Shown piece by piece: positions 18,813-29,200 of a DNA stretch of 37,789 bases. The DNA lies in contig PAQF01000045.1 in NCBI GenBank assembly GCA_002709695.1, forward strand, positions 1 to 37,789. The letters run 5' to 3'. The translations under genes were made by a program, and so were the position numbers. The first letter of the stretch is position 1; each line of letters begins with the position of its first letter. The stretch is from Candidatus Poribacteria bacterium. GTDB lineage: Bacteria; Poribacteria; WGA-4E; UBA9662. The notes under the pieces were generated by a model, which saw nothing but the letters and a program-made list of their open reading frames with translations, ran no database searches and was not told where the DNA came from.

Positions 18813-20648
18813 TCATTTACTACTTTGATTTAACCCCAGACGGTAGATGTGTACACCATCTCCAACGAATTTATCTGTAAACGAATTCGAATCAAATATT
18901 ACGCGTCTGTCTTCAAAAATCGCATCCAATTTCGTGATCAGTTGAGCGAACTTAAACGTTACCTGAAATGGTTCGTTTTGCTCATTAACAGCAATCAACC
19001 AAGTTTGATTATCTACATGTTTCATTAGATAGGAAACATGACCAGAATTAACTTCCAATCTATGGTAGTTTTCCACACTCAAGACTGGATAGAGAGTTTT
19101 TAGTTCTCTACCGATTGATTTCATCGTATTCCAAAATTCGGGTGTAAATGGCATGTTAACGTAAGTATGAGCTAGTGGCAAAGTTGGTCTACGCAAATGG
19201 AGAAAATACATAATCCCTTTAATACCATGAGTAATAGCCTGATACGTCATAAAACGGATTTCATGATGTGTTGGAAATCGTCTTAGATTCCCCTGAGGAG
19301 ATGACTAAATTCATCATCATTGAACTGGTAAGCTTGAAGTACCATCCAAGCAGATTGACTATCCGTTAACGACTTGTGCAACAAATCCGCGTATTGACCA
19401 ATACTATTAATCTCTTTATTTGGCAAATTACCATAACCAAACTCTTTGGGAATAGGATAGATGTCTAGACTAACAATGTCAGCTGCACAACCATAGTGTT
19501 GTAACCAACGTGGATCAATAACTGATGGAGGATGATTCAACCAGATATCATGTTCTGGATCTAAACGTTTCAGCAGTGAAATACCTTCAAGTAGACCTTC
19601 CACCGGAATTTTGTACTGAGAAATTCCATCCAAACTTTCCCAACAGAAAAGAGCTAGATGATCTTTTAGAACATCCACAATTGTGTGTAGATACAAAATA
19701 TTCCTATCCCTATTAGCACAGAAACGTGCATCTTTTTGCCCTCTACCAATTCTCCGTAGGTTTTGGTAAACGACTTCGTCTGGATTTAGATCCAAAGCCC
19801 ACCATATATGTGCAGTAGAGATCCATTGACCTGTACTAAGTTGGACCACCACCTTTAACCCATGTTTGTGAGCTTTATCCAAAAATTCAATCCATTTAGA
19901 TGTATCACCACTCTCACAAACTAACTGATTAAAATAGTGTGCTTCAGCACAAGTGATAAGGTTAAAACCACTTTGACTTAATTCAATCCAGTCATTTTCT
20001 TTTATATCATTTGAAACACTATAAAACCCAATTGGAAAAAACGGTTGGACATTCCAAGTAGCAAACGAGGATCTTTTCAGTTGGAACAAAGTTTTTTTTG
20101 GGTTTATAAGTCGCAGATCACGAATTAGGATTCCTGTGAACGTCTGTGTAGGCAAATAAGTGGTAATCTCCAACGAAATGAATCTGATCTTTTCCCATGA
20201 GCTCAAGCCTGCCCCCACTGGGGTAAACATGACCATATTATGCATAATATGGTTCCATCCATCCTTGATTGGGGTTTGGTAGTGAATGAACCCAGCATCC
20301 CAGCGATCCTTTTCACCGAACCATATAGAGATTTGTTTTATCACTTTAGAATCCGGCACATAGACCGAATAGCTAACTTCCTCATAGTGCGAATAATTCT
20401 GTCCATTTCTCAGTCTCTTCATATATCTCGCCCGATCAGCTTCAACATCCAGTTTTTCTAAGTACAATGCATGAGGTTTTTGGCCATCAGGTAGCCCTAG
20501 TTTCAGGGGACTCCCCTCCGGAATGTGTCCAATCTACAACCTCAGTCATATCATCAATTACCAGTTCGACCGATGAAACGAGACTTACAACTGGTCCAAC
20601 AATCCCAGCACCAATCACAATCACAAATACCACTAACAAGGGGGACAT
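18813..20648 (-). pseudogene. glycoside hydrolase-like gene interrupted by two one-base frameshifts
   Basis: Three frames on the minus strand join into one protein of about 611 residues. Part 1 (from about 20648) has a membrane or signal segment (SPLLVVFVIVIGAGIVG) and VIDDMTEVVDWTHSGG. Part 2 (about 20514-19283) starts SPLKLGLPDGQKPHALYLEK and holds the catalytic-barrel-like region: FFPIGFYSV, GFNLITCAEAHYF, HKHGLKVVVQLS, LFCWESLDG and DIVSLDIYPIP. Part 3 (about 19292-18813) continues NLRRFPTHHEIRF and MTYQAITHGIKGIMYF, the late barrel strand typical of GH42/GH5-like hydrolases, then a beta-sandwich tail. The breaks fall in G4 runs (20513-20516 and 19290-19293), one needing a base removed and the other a base added, so the last frame equals the first. 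The start is uncertain; ATG 20648 has a weak ribosome binding site, and upstream in-frame starts reach into the preceding gene. Confidence 0.75.
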
Positions 20649-20760
20649 AATAGACACTTTAACCGTTCTTTTTTTATACCGATTAGGATGGAGAACACAT
20701 CTTACAATGTTCAACGGCAGGATTATTTTTATCGGATGGATTTGGCACATCGAAACCCAA

Positions 20761-21660
20761 TTAGTTAATAGACATTTCAAGATTCAGGTAGTAGTCAATC
20801 AATTCATCCGCCACACGCACTTGGTAGGAATCGAGGACACAATCTGGGTTTCGAGCAACAGTACTTCGAAAAATCCCCTTTTTCACCAACAGACGCTTAA
20901 AAAAAGCAATCGAAGTTCCCAAATCCTGATTGGAGAATGTTAAGATTGGTAACAATCGCCTAAATAGCTGAAGTGATTGGGCTCGTTGACCATCGACGAA
21001 ATATTGAAAAATTTTGCTATAGACCTTGACCATCGAACTCTCTGGTATCATCGCATCTACCCCTCGATCTAAAGCTTCAACCATCTGCATAATTGCCCAC
21101 CCGCCAGCCACGAAAAAATCTTCTCCAAACGCTTGGCGTATGGCCGTATACTTTGGACCTGCCGGTATAGTTTCAACCTTCATTCCCAATAAGCTTGGCA
21201 ATGCTCGACGTAATGCTTCGATTGTCTCCATGTTTAACCCTGGTCCATTAAATTCAAGGTCTTGAATAATCAGCGGTAATCCTATATCATTAGACACGTT
21301 TCGAAAAAACGGAACAATCTCATTGACTTCTCCATATAACATATTGGGAACAGCAACGAGGTACGCCTCAGCATGCACTTGCTCTGCTAATCGACCAAAA
21401 CACCGACAGGCTTCAATCTTTTCCGACGACGCGCCGATGATAAGCGGCACTCGTCCACCTACCTGCTGAGCGACCCAAATAACAAGTTCTTCCCGTTCCG
21501 TTTGTTCCAAATAAAAAACTTCACTTGCTACCGCTGGAACCAGAAAGCCATTAACACCAGCTTTAATTGTTTCTTCAATTAGTTTAGCCAAACTATCATA
21601 ATCTATTTGACCATGGCGGATGAACGGGAGTTGAAGAACTGATATAATTCCTTTTAACAT
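20761..21660 (-). CDS. dihydrodipicolinate synthase/N-acetylneuraminate lyase family aldolase
   Basis: This 299-residue TIM-barrel class I aldolase has Lys161 in LLGMKVE as the expected Schiff-base lysine. The pyruvate-binding region reads GFLVPAVASEVFYL, where true DHDPS has a GTTGE loop. The position of the catalytic YxxP tyrosine is occupied by IIQDLEFNGPG, so that tyrosine seems absent. This favours a sugar-acid or other 2-keto-acid lyase/dehydratase over lysine biosynthesis. It lies downstream of an MFS transporter and directly upstream of the broken glycoside hydrolase gene (gap about 110 bases), consistent with sugar-acid uptake and breakdown. Confidence 0.85.
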   Translation of the reverse strand: MLKGIISVLQLPFIRHGQIDYDSLAKLIEETIKAGVNGFLVPAVASEVFYLEQTEREELVIWVAQQVGGRVPLIIGASSEKIEACRCFGRLAEQVHAEAYLVAVPNMLYGEVNEIVPFFRNVSNDIGLPLIIQDLEFNGPGLNMETIEALRRALPSLLGMKVETIPAGPKYTAIRQAFGEDFFVAGGWAIMQMVEALDRGVDAMIPESSMVKVYSKIFQYFVDGQRAQSLQLFRRLLPILTFSNQDLGTSIAFFKRLLVKKGIFRSTVARNPDCVLDSYQVRVADELIDYYLNLEMSIN

Positions 21661-21776
21661 GGTAGTCCTAAAAATTCGGTCTTAGTAATTTATCAACATT
21701 CTCTATACACGAAAACACAAAAAATAATGTTTGATGCTATTAGCTACAACAAATAGCCCTTAAATCAAATATTTCT

Positions 21777-22961
21777 TTAACTACTAACAGGTATTCTACT
21801 CATCAGAACAAATGCAAATACAGTTGAGATCATAACCGCTATAGCAGCAACTATAAAAGGCAGAGTAATATTTACACTTTCTAGTGCGCCTCCCACCAAC
21901 TGCCCCGACATAAAGCCTGCACTCCAAGCAAGGTGTGTAATCCCAACTCCTCGCCCTTTCTCTTCACTACTTGAAAATTCATTGATGAAACGCGGCATAG
22001 TGGTTGAAAGAGCCCAAGCAGTACCTGTTGCCAAAACACCCGAAACAAACAACAGCCAAGTTGAATTCACCGAACTAGCAATACCCAAAATACTAAGTAA
22101 AATAAGGAAATGGATGTATATTGCAGGTATACGACTGCCAATCTTGTCACATATCCAGCCGGTCAAGACTGAGCTGAAACCGGAAAAAAGTAGACTCACC
22201 GTTCCATAATAACCAGTTAACCTAACATTGGTATTTCGATTAATTAGTACCGGCATCATCAGACTCACGTTCCCCCAAGAAAATGTTGTAAAAAACCGAA
22301 TGCAACACAAAATAAGAATATTAGGTCTCCGAATCATCTGTTGATAATGTGCCAACATTACTATCATATTCCCCTTTGCTTCCGATTGACTACTAACTAG
22401 TCCTTTTTTCTTAGTATCTGCTGGAAGCATCCATATAGCCATAAACATCACTACACTCATAGTGACTATAGTGGTATATCCAACAAAACCATAATCGAAC
22501 CGCGTAATCAGTTCTCCACCAACTGCATTGCCGATCGCCTCCCCAATATTTCTACTCTGGAAATAAATCGCCGTGGCTAAACCTAGTGCTTTTGGATCGA
22601 CAGACTGAATCAGATATGATTGACCTCCTGCAGTTCGAAGTCCCAAAGCAACCCCCTGATAACACAAAATACATAAGATAATGATATCGAGTTTAACGAC
22701 AAAAACCCCTCCAACAATTATTGACCCAGTCATGCCAAGGAGAAAGGTCACTTTCTTACCAAATCTATCACATAACCCTCCACCAACCAAAGCGAATAGA
22801 CCTCCAATAGCAATTGGTATAGCACGCAAAACCGCTGCGTGCCATACCATTTTCCTCAGTTTTTCTTCGACATAAATAGGGAAAAAAAACTGAATTGGGG
22901 CAACAACAATGCCAGTCAGAAATAACAGCAAGCAGAGGAAAACAAATTTTCGTGTCCACAT
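21777..22961 (-). CDS. MFS transporter
   Basis: This 394-residue integral membrane protein has about 12 hydrophobic helices in two halves. The MFS loop 2-3 signature is visible as GGGLCDRFGKKVTFLLGMTG after helix 2, and a related GWICDKIGSRIP motif occurs in the second half. It starts 7 bases after the uridine-kinase-like gene ends, so translation is probably coupled. The DHDPS/NAL-family gene 116 bases downstream makes uptake of an organic or sugar acid plausible, but the substrate is not readable. Confidence 0.9.
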   Translation of the reverse strand: MWTRKFVFLCLLLFLTGIVVAPIQFFFPIYVEEKLRKMVWHAAVLRAIPIAIGGLFALVGGGLCDRFGKKVTFLLGMTGSIIVGGVFVVKLDIIILCILCYQGVALGLRTAGGQSYLIQSVDPKALGLATAIYFQSRNIGEAIGNAVGGELITRFDYGFVGYTTIVTMSVVMFMAIWMLPADTKKKGLVSSQSEAKGNMIVMLAHYQQMIRRPNILILCCIRFFTTFSWGNVSLMMPVLINRNTNVRLTGYYGTVSLLFSGFSSVLTGWICDKIGSRIPAIYIHFLILLSILGIASSVNSTWLLFVSGVLATGTAWALSTTMPRFINEFSSSEEKGRGVGITHLAWSAGFMSGQLVGGALESVNITLPFIVAAIAVMISTVFAFVLMSRIPVSS

Positions 22962-22968
22962 AAGATTT

Positions 22969-23619
22969 TCAGCGATTCATAATTCGATCCCTGATACCTG
23001 CCACAATCATTTGTAAAGTTTCCGGATTGTGAGTCTGATATGGCACGATCAAATCTGCGTATTGCTTGCAGGTCTCAGTATAAACAGGAAAATTTGGAAT
23101 AACATCACGCCGATACCATTCGACTTGCCATTGGAGGTTTTTGGCTGAGTATTCATCTTCTTTTCCTGCGACATCCCGCAGTAAACGTCTTAGCACACGT
23201 TCATGAGGATCAACCTCAATAAACAGCTTTAGATTCATTAAATCCCGAATCTGTTGATTCCAGAAAATCAGGTGACCTTCTAAAATAATCAAGTCTCCTG
23301 CTTCCAGTTGATCTTGGGGGCGACCACCAAGAGCCGCTCGTGTACCAGGAGCAGGAACAGTAACAGACTCTCCAGAAACCAATTTGTTTACATGATTAAT
23401 CAAGACATCCCAACAAATACCATCAGGATGATTCGAGGTAATTACCTTTTCACGATCTTCAGGTGAATACTCAGCATAATCCCTAAAGTACAGATCTTGA
23501 TTGACAATAACAGATTTATGACCATTGAGTTCATTAACAATGTGTTTAGCTAGTGTAGACTTGCCGGATGCCGAACCACCCGTAATACCAACAGTCACAG
23601 GGTTCAAGTTTTGAGTCAT
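22969..23619 (-). CDS. uridine kinase-like (PRK/Udk family) nucleoside kinase
   Basis: This 216-residue P-loop kinase has Walker A GGSASGKST (14-22). It then has NQDLYFRDYAEYSPEDREK and NHPDGICWDVL, corresponding to the Udk D-x-Y...HPDAFD region, followed by LIILEGHLIFW and an R-rich lid VLRRLLRDV. The family phosphorylates uridine/cytidine; close relatives act on other nucleosides or ribulose-5-phosphate, so specificity is tentative. I chose ATG 23619 (MTQNLNPV) over 23667 because GGGGAG lies 5 bases upstream and the product then has the normal length. Confidence 0.85.
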   Translation of the reverse strand: MTQNLNPVTVGITGGSASGKSTLAKHIVNELNGHKSVIVNQDLYFRDYAEYSPEDREKVITSNHPDGICWDVLINHVNKLVSGESVTVPAPGTRAALGGRPQDQLEAGDLIILEGHLIFWNQQIRDLMNLKLFIEVDPHERVLRRLLRDVAGKEDEYSAKNLQWQVEWYRRDVIPNFPVYTETCKQYADLIVPYQTHNPETLQMIVAGIRDRIMNR

Positions 23620-23716
23620 CGAGTCTCCCCACGCCATTATTTTTTCATATTTAAAATAATTCTGCATTCATACTAAATATACCGAACAACAGGCCTTCTT
23701 TTGAAATTAGACTTTT

Positions 23717-24253
23717 TTACTCCCCCTGACTGAGGATTTTACCTGTTTTATCAATGTGTACCCACTGCCCATTGGATTTCACTTCGGCAGATCCTTCTGA
23801 AAAAGAGTTCACCTCCTCAAACTGTGGTGGGATTACCATGTTGCCATTAGCATCAATGAATCCCCACTTCTTACCTACTTTTATTGCTGCCATCCCATCA
23901 TAAAAAGAAGGTGTAATACCTAGCTGAGAGAAAATTTCAGTTTTTTTACTCTGATCAATAGTGTTTAGTCTATCTTTCTTGTCGGTAATCACAGGTTCTT
24001 CCGAACCAGTTTGCGTGGTGTTTTCCCGGCTCAACTGGGGAACGATTTGTAACTGATCCGCCTTTTTTTCATTATCGTTCTGTTTCTGATTGTATGTTGC
24101 AGAGTTAGGTGTAGCCGTTACAGTCTTTCCCGATTTTCGCTGCGCAGGGGAGGTATTCTGATTTGAGCGAGGAGTATTACTTTCCGATCCACATCCAAAT
24201 AATAAAATCAATAAAAAAATGACACTGTTTTTATGATTTATAACTCTTTTCAT
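23717..24253 (-). CDS. WG-repeat lipoprotein
   Basis: This 178-residue lipoprotein has a signal peptide with lipobox-like LLFGC followed by GSESN (lipid-anchored Cys at about residue 21). A low-complexity Asn/Gln/Lys/Thr-rich spacer comes next. The C-terminal part has WG repeats, visible as DGMAAIKVGKKWGFIDANGN followed by FSEGSAEVKSNGQWVHID. WG repeats form beta-hairpin surfaces of uncertain function. The start at 24253 (MKRVINHKN) is supported by AAGGAGTGAA just before it; an ATG at 24280 is less likely. It follows tatD by 39 bases in the long minus-strand run. Confidence 0.83.
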   Translation of the reverse strand: MKRVINHKNSVIFLLILLFGCGSESNTPRSNQNTSPAQRKSGKTVTATPNSATYNQKQNDNEKKADQLQIVPQLSRENTTQTGSEEPVITDKKDRLNTIDQSKKTEIFSQLGITPSFYDGMAAIKVGKKWGFIDANGNMVIPPQFEEVNSFSEGSAEVKSNGQWVHIDKTGKILSQGE

Positions 24254-24292
24254 TTCACTCCTTATATGGCCAAACCCCAAGTTTTTTAAACA

Positions 24293-25063
24293 TCACTGGT
24301 TTTGATTTAAGAACAGAGCGACAAAGTTCTCTGTTGTTATCCGTCCAATTTCTTCAATAGATGTACCACGTAATTCAGCGATCCGTTCCACCACCGATAT
24401 AATATAAGAAGGTTCATTGCGCTCACCACGCCGAAACTGCGGAGCCAACCACGGGGAATCAGTTTCAATTAACAAGCGGTCGGCAGGAACCTCCTTAGCA
24501 ACAGCCTGCAAAGCGTCAGATTTCTTATAGGTCACAGGACCACCAATCCCAATATGAAATCCGATATCGAGTGTCTGTTTCATAGTATCAATATCACCTG
24601 AGAAACAGTGCAAGACACCAAAAACCCTTCCTTTTCTAGACCGGAGAATAGGGAGAATATCGTGGTACGCCTCACGATTATGGACAATAATCGGCATGTC
24701 AAGTTCTTCAGCCAGATCAAGCTGTTGCTCAAATGCAGTTTTTTGGATTTCTCTCGGTGATAAATCCCGATAATAGTCCAATCCCATCTCGCCTAGGGCA
24801 ATCACTTTAGCCCCCCTCGCCAATTGCCGAAAAGTATCCATAGCGACATTAGTCAAATCCTTAGCATCATGTGGATGCATACCAACAGTAGCCCAAAGGT
24901 TTTCAGTTTTCATCGCTAGTTCAACAGCGAGTTGGCTTGTTTTTAAATCAAATCCAATCACTAAAAGCTGTTCAACACCAGCCAACTCGGCCCGCTGTAA
25001 CACATCATGGCGATCTCGTTCAAACTGCTCCAACTGAATATGCGTGTGAGAATCAATTAGCAT
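24293..25063 (-). CDS. tatD: TatD family metal-dependent deoxyribonuclease
   Basis: This 256-residue amidohydrolase-fold TIM barrel has the full TatD metal set: His6 and His8 in DSHTHIQ, Glu92 in ALGEMGLDYYRD, His128 in IIVHNREAYHD, His152 in LHCFSGD and Asp202 in IETDSPWLAP. TatD enzymes are 3'-5' DNA exonucleases linked to DNA repair and degradation. The gene overlaps the end of the acetate-kinase-like gene by 11 bases, so translation is likely coupled. Confidence 0.93.
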   Translation of the reverse strand: MLIDSHTHIQLEQFERDRHDVLQRAELAGVEQLLVIGFDLKTSQLAVELAMKTENLWATVGMHPHDAKDLTNVAMDTFRQLARGAKVIALGEMGLDYYRDLSPREIQKTAFEQQLDLAEELDMPIIVHNREAYHDILPILRSRKGRVFGVLHCFSGDIDTMKQTLDIGFHIGIGGPVTYKKSDALQAVAKEVPADRLLIETDSPWLAPQFRRGERNEPSYIISVVERIAELRGTSIEEIGRITTENFVALFLNQNQ

Positions 25064-26240
25064 TCGATATATTTTTTTCGATCACTTTGGCCGTTTCTCG
25101 CGCAACGACAATTTCTTCATTTGCAGGGATTACCAACACTTTCACTCGGCTGGAACCAGCCGATATATCACCTTCACCAAGGTGATTTCGGTTTTTTTTC
25201 GAGTCAAGCTCAATCCCCAACCAACCTAATTCCAAACAAATTTGTGTCCGTGCGGTGGTACTCTTTTCACCAATTCCACCAGTAAAAGCGATGACATCCA
25301 GTCCCCCCAGAATCGCGATGTAGGCACCAATCTGTTTTTTTACACCATAGAAAAAAGTATCCATAGCCAATCGTGCATTATCATTACCAGCGTTAGCTGC
25401 AGCTTCTACATCACGCAAATCACCGCTAGTACCAGAAATCCCTTTCAGTCCAGACTCCTCCATCAACTGACGTGTTATCTCTTTGGTATCCCAATGCTCT
25501 TGATCCATTACGTACAATACAGCAAACGGATCGAGATCTCCAGTGCGAGTAGACTGGATCACACCATATTGAGTTGAAATCCCCATTGAAGTATCAATTG
25601 ATTTACCACTCTTTATAGCACACAAGGAAGAACTGCCACCAAGATGACAGGAAATGATTCGTAATCCTTCTAATGGCCTGTTAATCAGCTTTGGCGCACG
25701 TTCGGAAATCCAGCGGTGCGATGCCCCATGAAAACCATAGCGTCTGATAGCATATTTTTCTACCCAGGATCGAGGAACACCAAAATCGTAAGCATAATCA
25801 GGAATAGTTTGATGAAACCATGTTTCAAAAACGGCTACTAATGGCATCTGCGGAAGCAAATCCTGAAAAGCACGGATCGAGGCAATATAAGCCGGATTGT
25901 GGAGAGGAGCCAAAGGAATATAGTCTACTAAAGCTTCGATCACTTTTTCATTAATCAAAGCCGATCGCCAGATTCCTTTACCAAAAACAGTTTTAAAGCC
26001 GATACCTGCCAATTCACTGAGATCACCAATTTGGGCAATAGCATGCTGTATTGCCACGTTGTGATCAGGCGCATCAATCTCTCCGGTGACTGAAGTACCT
26101 GACGGCCCCACATGTGTAAAATAGGAAGGATGGTTCCCAATACGTTCAATATTCCCTTTCACAATTGAAAGAGAGTCATCCAGATCAAGAATTTCGTATT
26201 TAAAAGATGTACTGCCAACATTAGCACACAGTATTTTCAT
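25053..26240 (-). CDS. acetate kinase family protein with altered active-site positions
   Basis: This 395-residue ASKHA kinase is clearly of the acetate/butyrate kinase family. NVGSTSFKYEIL (7-18) corresponds to the N-terminal NAGSSSLK motif. YGFHGASH (His171), CHLGGSSS (His199), STRTGDLDP (Arg232) and AFTGGIGE are retained. Two normally invariant positions differ by my hand alignment to the Methanosarcina enzyme: the GHRVVHGG segment (Arg91) reads GFKTVFGKG with Lys83, and the FDTAFH catalytic Asp148 is Glu139 in FETWFH. MGLTPLEG also reads MGISTQYG. The gene could encode an acyl kinase with different substrate use. It begins 20 bases after the A2M-like gene, and no phosphotransacetylase gene is nearby. 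Confidence 0.85.
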   Translation of the reverse strand: MKILCANVGSTSFKYEILDLDDSLSIVKGNIERIGNHPSYFTHVGPSGTSVTGEIDAPDHNVAIQHAIAQIGDLSELAGIGFKTVFGKGIWRSALINEKVIEALVDYIPLAPLHNPAYIASIRAFQDLLPQMPLVAVFETWFHQTIPDYAYDFGVPRSWVEKYAIRRYGFHGASHRWISERAPKLINRPLEGLRIISCHLGGSSSLCAIKSGKSIDTSMGISTQYGVIQSTRTGDLDPFAVLYVMDQEHWDTKEITRQLMEESGLKGISGTSGDLRDVEAAANAGNDNARLAMDTFFYGVKKQIGAYIAILGGLDVIAFTGGIGEKSTTARTQICLELGWLGIELDSKKNRNHLGEGDISAGSSRVKVLVIPANEEIVVARETAKVIEKNISNAN

Positions 26241-26260
26241 GAACCTCCTTACTCCCTCCG

Positions 26261-29200
26261 TTAACGTGCCTTATACACTTGGACACCTGCCTGAGAACTG
26301 CGACGCATCCGATCGAATTGCTCTATATTTGACGACTGGATTTTCTTATTTCTCATTTTTAGGTTCATCCGGTAATCGGTCGATTTTTGGAGTACCGGAA
26401 CGAACTGATTTTGTTTTCTTTTAGATCCTGTTCTCTTACCAATGACTTGAGTACCACGATAAAAAGCGTAACGATTCTCATTTGAGCGAGCAATGACGGT
26501 TGATTGACCACGTATGCCATCAGCGATAAAAACCCCTCGGAGATCCGTTTTTCCTGAAATGAATTTATCGTTCTCTGTACCAATAGCCTTAACATGAACT
26601 TTGGCAGCATAATTTCCCGTATTTTCGTCCTTTACGTTCACTCGAACACGACCACTGATTTGATCTTCCTGAACTTCGATCCGCAACGGTGTAATCAGTA
26701 CCAACCCACTAGTAAAGAGATTATCATCACCTCGGCAAATCACCAGATATGCTCCCTCTTTCGCTAACGACAGATCAATTGGCCGCGTTTTATCAGTGTA
26801 ATCTTTACCAATACCCAAGGTGAAATTTTCAGCAAATTGAGGTTCAATACCAGCTAATTTCACCTGTGTAATTTGGCTCAAATTCTTTTGGCGTAGATAC
26901 AGTTTCATAAGATCTACCTGGTAAACTTGGACTAAAGCTTCTTTAATATTTCGGTACTTTAATTGGATTTCGGCCTTTTCACTGGGATACTTGAACGTAA
27001 CTTCCGGCAAGGAAACCCTTTTTTGTTCGAAGTAATCAATTGACTCTTTAGCATCAGGGTAGATTAACTTCACCTGATTGTACCAATTGATAGCCTGCTC
27101 CGGATCTTTTTGAGCGTGATATATTTGCCCTAGAATGTAACGAGCGAGATCGCGGTCATCACTGTCTCCATTGGCTACCATCCGTGCTGATGCAATAGCC
27201 TGATCGTACTCACGCATGGAAAAGAATCCCAATGATTCAGCATACTGGAAACTACTGAGAAAATCACTCTCCGGATAACAAATCTGACCGACCTTAGCCA
27301 ATTGGACGGCTTGTCGAAAGTCTTCCACATCAAGCAGTACATTTATCAATGACAGTGTAGCGTCATCCACAAGTGGATTAATGGGATAAAGTGTGGAAAA
27401 TTGCCGCAATATGGCAGCCGTTTTTTCCAATAATCCCTTCCTCGAAATCAATAAATCAAGTTTATCTACCAATGGTACTTTTTCGTAAAGCGATTGAGAA
27501 ATTGCAAAGTAAACAGGAATGGTTATAGCTGTATCAGGATAATCACGCCATAGATCCTGCATAAACTCTATTGATTGCAGAAACTGTCCCTCATCCTGTA
27601 CCACAGCACTAATATTGGAATCCTTAGCGAAACTGGCATCGATAACAGCATTATAAACCAATGATGCACGCTCAAACTCACCCAAGTCACGATACGCTCT
27701 ACCCACCATCCGCATCTTTGAAAACGGAATATAGAGATCTGGTTCTTGCTCACGTAGCACTTCAAAAGTATCAATCGCTTTTCGGGCATCATAGTACCTA
27801 TCCGTAGCATAGATCCAGAGCAACATTTGTGCGACCTTTTTCTCCTGATACGATGAATTCCGTTGGCGTAGTTTTGCCAATAACGGCAGTGCTTCTGAAA
27901 AATGCTTATCCTCAAAATTAGATTTACCTAGTGTATAAAGCTCAGCATCGTTCATTTTATATAAATCTATAGATTTTTCACCCGGTGCTAAAACAGTAAA
28001 CGTAGAAGCAGATCCAATACGCATTCCACCCAATTGATCAACAGAACGAATCACAGTCGGTAAAATACGAAACACGCCAGGAGCATAACTAATCAATTGA
28101 TAACGAAAATCATTGATATAGTGTCTCGGTGGATAATAAAGCCGAATTACGCCATCCCCAATTTCATAATGCTTAAAATTACCAGAAATCGAATCCTTAA
28201 CCAATGTCGTTCCAGCAGGAAAGAACTCATCCACGATCAGGTACTGATTTTGGTAGCCAGACTTTATCTTGACCGAAACTTGTGATCGGTCTCCATTTGA
28301 GAGTTGAGTGAGCTTAGTAGAGCTATCAACACCAATAGGACTGCCATTATATGTCAATGGAGCGTGATAATAGTCACGACTAACAACATACGGCTCATCC
28401 CAAGATTTCGGATCATCAATTTCACCTGAAAAGCCACTCAGCATGGCAATATATGTATAACGACCACGACCATCAACCTGAAACTGAACTTTGTTTCTTC
28501 CATCAACCAACTTACCTAAAGGAACTTCAATAACCTGGTTTGCAGCTCGGTTTTTCATCTCATTGAATTGAATTTGATGATCGTTAACAAAAACGGTTAA
28601 ACGATAATCATCAGATGTAAATTGCGTCTGTTGATAAAAGATGGCAAGTGCTGCAACTATCACCCCTTTTGCTCGGTATGGCATAAAACCATAAAATTGC
28701 CTCCGAGAAATCAAGAAATCGACCGATTTAGCAATCCACGCAGAACTTGGATCTACCTTTTGGATTGCCAGTAGTGTCAAACCAATTGCCTCTATGTCAA
28801 TTATTTGATCGGCTTTTGGTGACAAAGTAAGACTGGAAATAACTGGGGCTAACAATTCCTGAGCAATCTGGTTTCGCCTTAGGTTTACAAAAGTCAGGGC
28901 GACATAGGCTAATCGATTGTAGTTCATGTTATGCCGACGTCGATAAAGCCGGTTAGCATAGGCAAAATCTGCCTTGCCAACAGTCGAAAGCGAATGAAGA
29001 ATAACGACCTTCGATTCGTCATCCTGATTAGCATTAACAAAGGCATTCTCAAGAAACTTGGTTGCATTTGTAAGCAACTGATCTTCAATAATAAGTCCAA
29101 CTCTTTTAGCTTCCGACAATGCCCACAGATTCTGAGCGGTTACTAAGGAATCACTTTCACCTTTTGCTCGGGGCCAACCGCCATCTCTATTCTGAGTCGG

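Noticed and set aside
19290-19293. programmed -1 frameshift at the G4 tract in the glycoside hydrolase-like gene
   Set aside because: No slippery heptamer or downstream structure was visible, and a second shift of opposite sign occurs earlier, which fits errors or decay better.
20467-20943. 158-codon plus-strand frame
   Set aside because: It covers the end of the DHDPS-family gene and the start of the glycoside hydrolase-like gene in antisense; no motif or ribosome binding site supports it.
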